Source: an uncultured Ruminococcus sp. (GTDB lineage Bacteria > Bacillota > Clostridia > Oscillospirales > Acutalibacteraceae). From it: a DNA stretch of 35,449 bases. The stretch's first letter is position 1. The number at the start of each line of letters is the position of its first letter. The stretch lies in assembly GCA_902798365.1 (NCBI GenBank), contig CADBWP010000023.1:24923-60371 (forward strand), given 5' to 3'. The translations under genes were made by a program, and so were the position numbers. The notes under the pieces were generated by a model. The model ran no database searches. It saw only the letters and a program-made list of their open reading frames with translations, and was not told the origin of the DNA. Shown piece by piece: positions 33,605 through 35,449 of the stretch.

Positions 33605-35343
33605 AGAAGAAATCTCCGGTCAAAAAAACTCTCGGCAGAATCCGCCCCTATACGGGTCTGCTGCTTCTTGCAATGCTCACGTCGCTTGTCGGCATATCGC
33701 TCACGCTCTATATCCCCGTGCTTACGGGCAACGCGGTCGATCACATCATCGGCAAGGGAAGCGTCGGCTTTGACGACGTTGCGCGTATTTTGATCTATAT
33801 CGCCGTCGCGCTGGTCGGCGTTACCGTGTGCCAATGGCTGATGAATTACCTTGTTAATCTTGTCAGCTTCCGCACCGTGCGCGACCTTCGCCGCGAGGTG
33901 TTCCGCAAGCTCAACACCGTGCCGCTGTCATACACCGACACCCACGCTCACGGCGACCTGATAAGCCGCGTCATAAACGACATAGACGCGGTGGGCGACG
34001 GACTGACGCAAATGTTTTTGCAGCTGTTCTCGGGCGTTGTCACCATCGTCGGCACGCTGGTTTTCATGCTTATGACAGACTGGCGCATTGCCCTTGCCGT
34101 TTTCTTTTTAACGCCGCTGTCGCTGTTTGTCGCCGCCTTTATCGGCAAGCTCAGCGCAAAAAGGTTCCGCGAGCAGCAGATCTTGCAGGGAGAGATCTCT
34201 TCATACGTGGAAGAGCACGTTGGCAACCAGCGCATAGTCAAGGCTTTCGCCTATGAGGACAGGGCGCAGGAGGAGTTTGAAAAATTAAACGACAAGCTGT
34301 ACGACGTAGGCTTTAAGGCTCAGTATGCAGGCGCGCTGGCAAACCCCAGCACAAGGCTTGTAAACGCGATAGTATATGCCGCCGTTGCGCTGATAGGCGC
34401 GCTTACCGTGCTTTCGGGCACGCTCACAATAGGCGGACTGTCGTGCTTTTTGACATATGCCAATCAATACACCAAGCCGTTCAACGAGGTAACGGGCGTG
34501 CTCACCCAGCTTCAAACCGCAATAGCGGCGGCAGGCAGAGTTTTCGAGGTTCTCGAGGCAGAGGACGAAACTCCCGACGCCCTGGGCGGCGCCGGGGATG
34601 CGTGCAGGGGAGAGGTCTGCTTTAAAAACGTAGGCTTTTTTTATACCCCCGACAAGCCCCTGATAAAGGACTTTTCGCTTAAGGTTCCCGGCGGCTGTCA
34701 TGTGGCGATAGTGGGACCCACGGGCTGCGGCAAAACCACGCTCATCAATCTGCTCATGCGGTTTTACGACGTCAACACGGGCAGCATAACCGTTGACGGC
34801 GAGGACATCCGCAGCCTTCCGCGCGACCTGCACAGGCGGCGCTTCGGCATGGTGCTTCAGGACAGCTGGCTGTTTAAGGGCACTATCATGGAAAACCTGC
34901 GCTACGGCAACGAAAAAGCCACCGACGAGCAGGTTATCTCGGCGGCAAAGGCGGCGTATGCCCACAGCTTTATCCGCCGAATGCCCGACGGCTACAACGC
35001 CGAAATAAGCGAGGGCGGCGGAAATCTCAGCCAGGGGCAAAAGCAGCTTTTGTGCATAGCCAGAGCCATGCTTTCAAATCCGTCCGTGCTTATTCTTGAC
35101 GAGGCCACCAGCTCCATAGATACCCTCACCGAGATTCGCGTGCAAAAGGCTTTTGCAAAAATGATGAAGGGCAAAACCGCCTTTGTTGTGGCACACCGCC
35201 TGTCAACCATACGCGACAGCGACATCATTCTTGTAATGCGCGACGGCGACATCACAGAGCAGGGCACGCACGACGAGCTCCTTAAAAAACACGGCTTCTA
35301 TTACAAGCTGTATCATTCACAGTTTGATTCCGTTTCTAAATAA
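33601..35343 (+). CDS. Heterodimeric ABC exporter, half with canonical catalytic residues
   Basis: The 580-residue partner has six membrane helices (about 15-320) and an ATPase domain with Walker A GPTGCGKTT (372-380), Walker B LILDEATSSID with catalytic Glu501, and switch His532 in VAHRLSTI. Its signature is LSQGQ instead of LSGGQ (476-480). Paired with the upstream half, it supplies the catalytic Walker motifs that meet the intact signature of the first half, while its own altered signature meets the degenerate site. This is the pattern of TM287/288 and LmrCD. Start is GTG, overlapping the upstream stop. Confidence 0.95.
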   Translation: MKKKSPVKKTLGRIRPYTGLLLLAMLTSLVGISLTLYIPVLTGNAVDHIIGKGSVGFDDVARILIYIAVALVGVTVCQWLMNYLVNLVSFRTVRDLRREVFRKLNTVPLSYTDTHAHGDLISRVINDIDAVGDGLTQMFLQLFSGVVTIVGTLVFMLMTDWRIALAVFFLTPLSLFVAAFIGKLSAKRFREQQILQGEISSYVEEHVGNQRIVKAFAYEDRAQEEFEKLNDKLYDVGFKAQYAGALANPSTRLVNAIVYAAVALIGALTVLSGTLTIGGLSCFLTYANQYTKPFNEVTGVLTQLQTAIAAAGRVFEVLEAEDETPDALGGAGDACRGEVCFKNVGFFYTPDKPLIKDFSLKVPGGCHVAIVGPTGCGKTTLINLLMRFYDVNTGSITVDGEDIRSLPRDLHRRRFGMVLQDSWLFKGTIMENLRYGNEKATDEQVISAAKAAYAHSFIRRMPDGYNAEISEGGGNLSQGQKQLLCIARAMLSNPSVLILDEATSSIDTLTEIRVQKAFAKMMKGKTAFVVAHRLSTIRDSDIILVMRDGDITEQGTHDELLKKHGFYYKLYHSQFDSVSK

Positions 35344-35385
35344 AACAAGCATGGGGCTGTCGCATTAAGCTCCAACAAAGTAAAA

Positions 35386-35416
35386 GACCGGGTAGCCCGA
35401 AAAGGGTTGCCCGGTC
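35386..35416 (+). terminator. Hairpin after the ABC exporter operon
   Basis: GACCGGG (35386-35392) pairs with CCCGGTC (35410-35416), and CCC/GGG inside extends the stem around a GAAAA loop. The T tail is poor, so termination may be weak. Confidence 0.6.
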
Positions 35417-35435
35417 AGTGCTTTCGTTGTATAAT
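35407..35435 (+). promoter_or_regulatory. Possible promoter reading out of the window
   Basis: TTGCCC (35407-35412), 17-base spacer, TATAAT (35430-35435). The -35 lies inside the right arm of the preceding hairpin. The downstream gene is not visible. Confidence 0.45.
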
Positions 35436-35449
35436 TTAATTACCGAAAA

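Noticed and set aside
35353-35364. GGGGCTGTCGCA resembling an insertion-sequence end
   Set aside because: There is no transposase, no matching inverted end and no target duplication in the window.

Overview
The window looks like chromosomal DNA from a gut-type member of the Clostridia (Oscillospirales/Ruminococcaceae-like), but this is inferred only from gene content and style. A Gram-positive cell envelope is indicated by a class B sortase with an SPQTG surface protein, a LytR-CpsA-Psr protein and two lipobox lipoproteins. An anaerobic lifestyle is suggested by an E. hirae-type V-ATPase. Genes are moderately GC-rich, start with ATG, GTG or TTG, are usually preceded by AAAGG/GGAGG ribosome binding sites, and several have clear TTGACA-17-TATAAT type promoters. 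No rRNA, tRNA, CRISPR array, transposase or phage gene was seen.

Layout. 1-5033 (+): the 3' part of a SNF2 helicase, then an 853-residue TetM-like translation GTPase fused to a C-terminal YacP/Rae1-type NYN nuclease domain. 5034-5578: a gene-free, repeat-rich stretch between convergent genes, with a large interrupted palindrome built of TGTAGCAGTA units. 5579-6421 (-): a DUF624/YesL-like membrane protein, divergent from a CUT1 sugar ABC importer at 6699-9874 (+; binding protein and two permeases, no ATPase). 9980-18526 (-): a complete nine-gene V-type ATPase operon in E. hirae ntp order (F-I-K-E-C-G-A-B-D). The rotor subunit carries the Na+ ligand set, so it is predicted to couple to Na+. 18825-19304 (+): YbaK-type aminoacyl-tRNA deacylase. 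19438-24346 (+): a very large RND exporter with a coiled-coil insertion, overlapping a family 2 glycosyltransferase. 24463-25392 (+): cysteine-synthase-like PLP enzyme. 25601-29933: an envelope cluster with sortase B, its probable SPQTG substrate, an LCP transferase behind a leader of 108-bp tandem repeats, a small lipoprotein on the minus strand, and a second small wall-anchored-like protein. 30118-31776 (+): IlvD. 31868-35343 (+): a heterodimeric ABC exporter with one degenerate and one canonical ATP site.

The points most worth a second look are the GTPase-nuclease fusion, whose two halves each belong to families that act at the ribosomal A site; the purine-rich AGAGATTAG repeats lying at the 3' ends of four unrelated genes, always in the sense orientation and twice supplying the last codons; the TGTAGCAGTA palindrome; and the tandem-repeat leader of the LCP gene.
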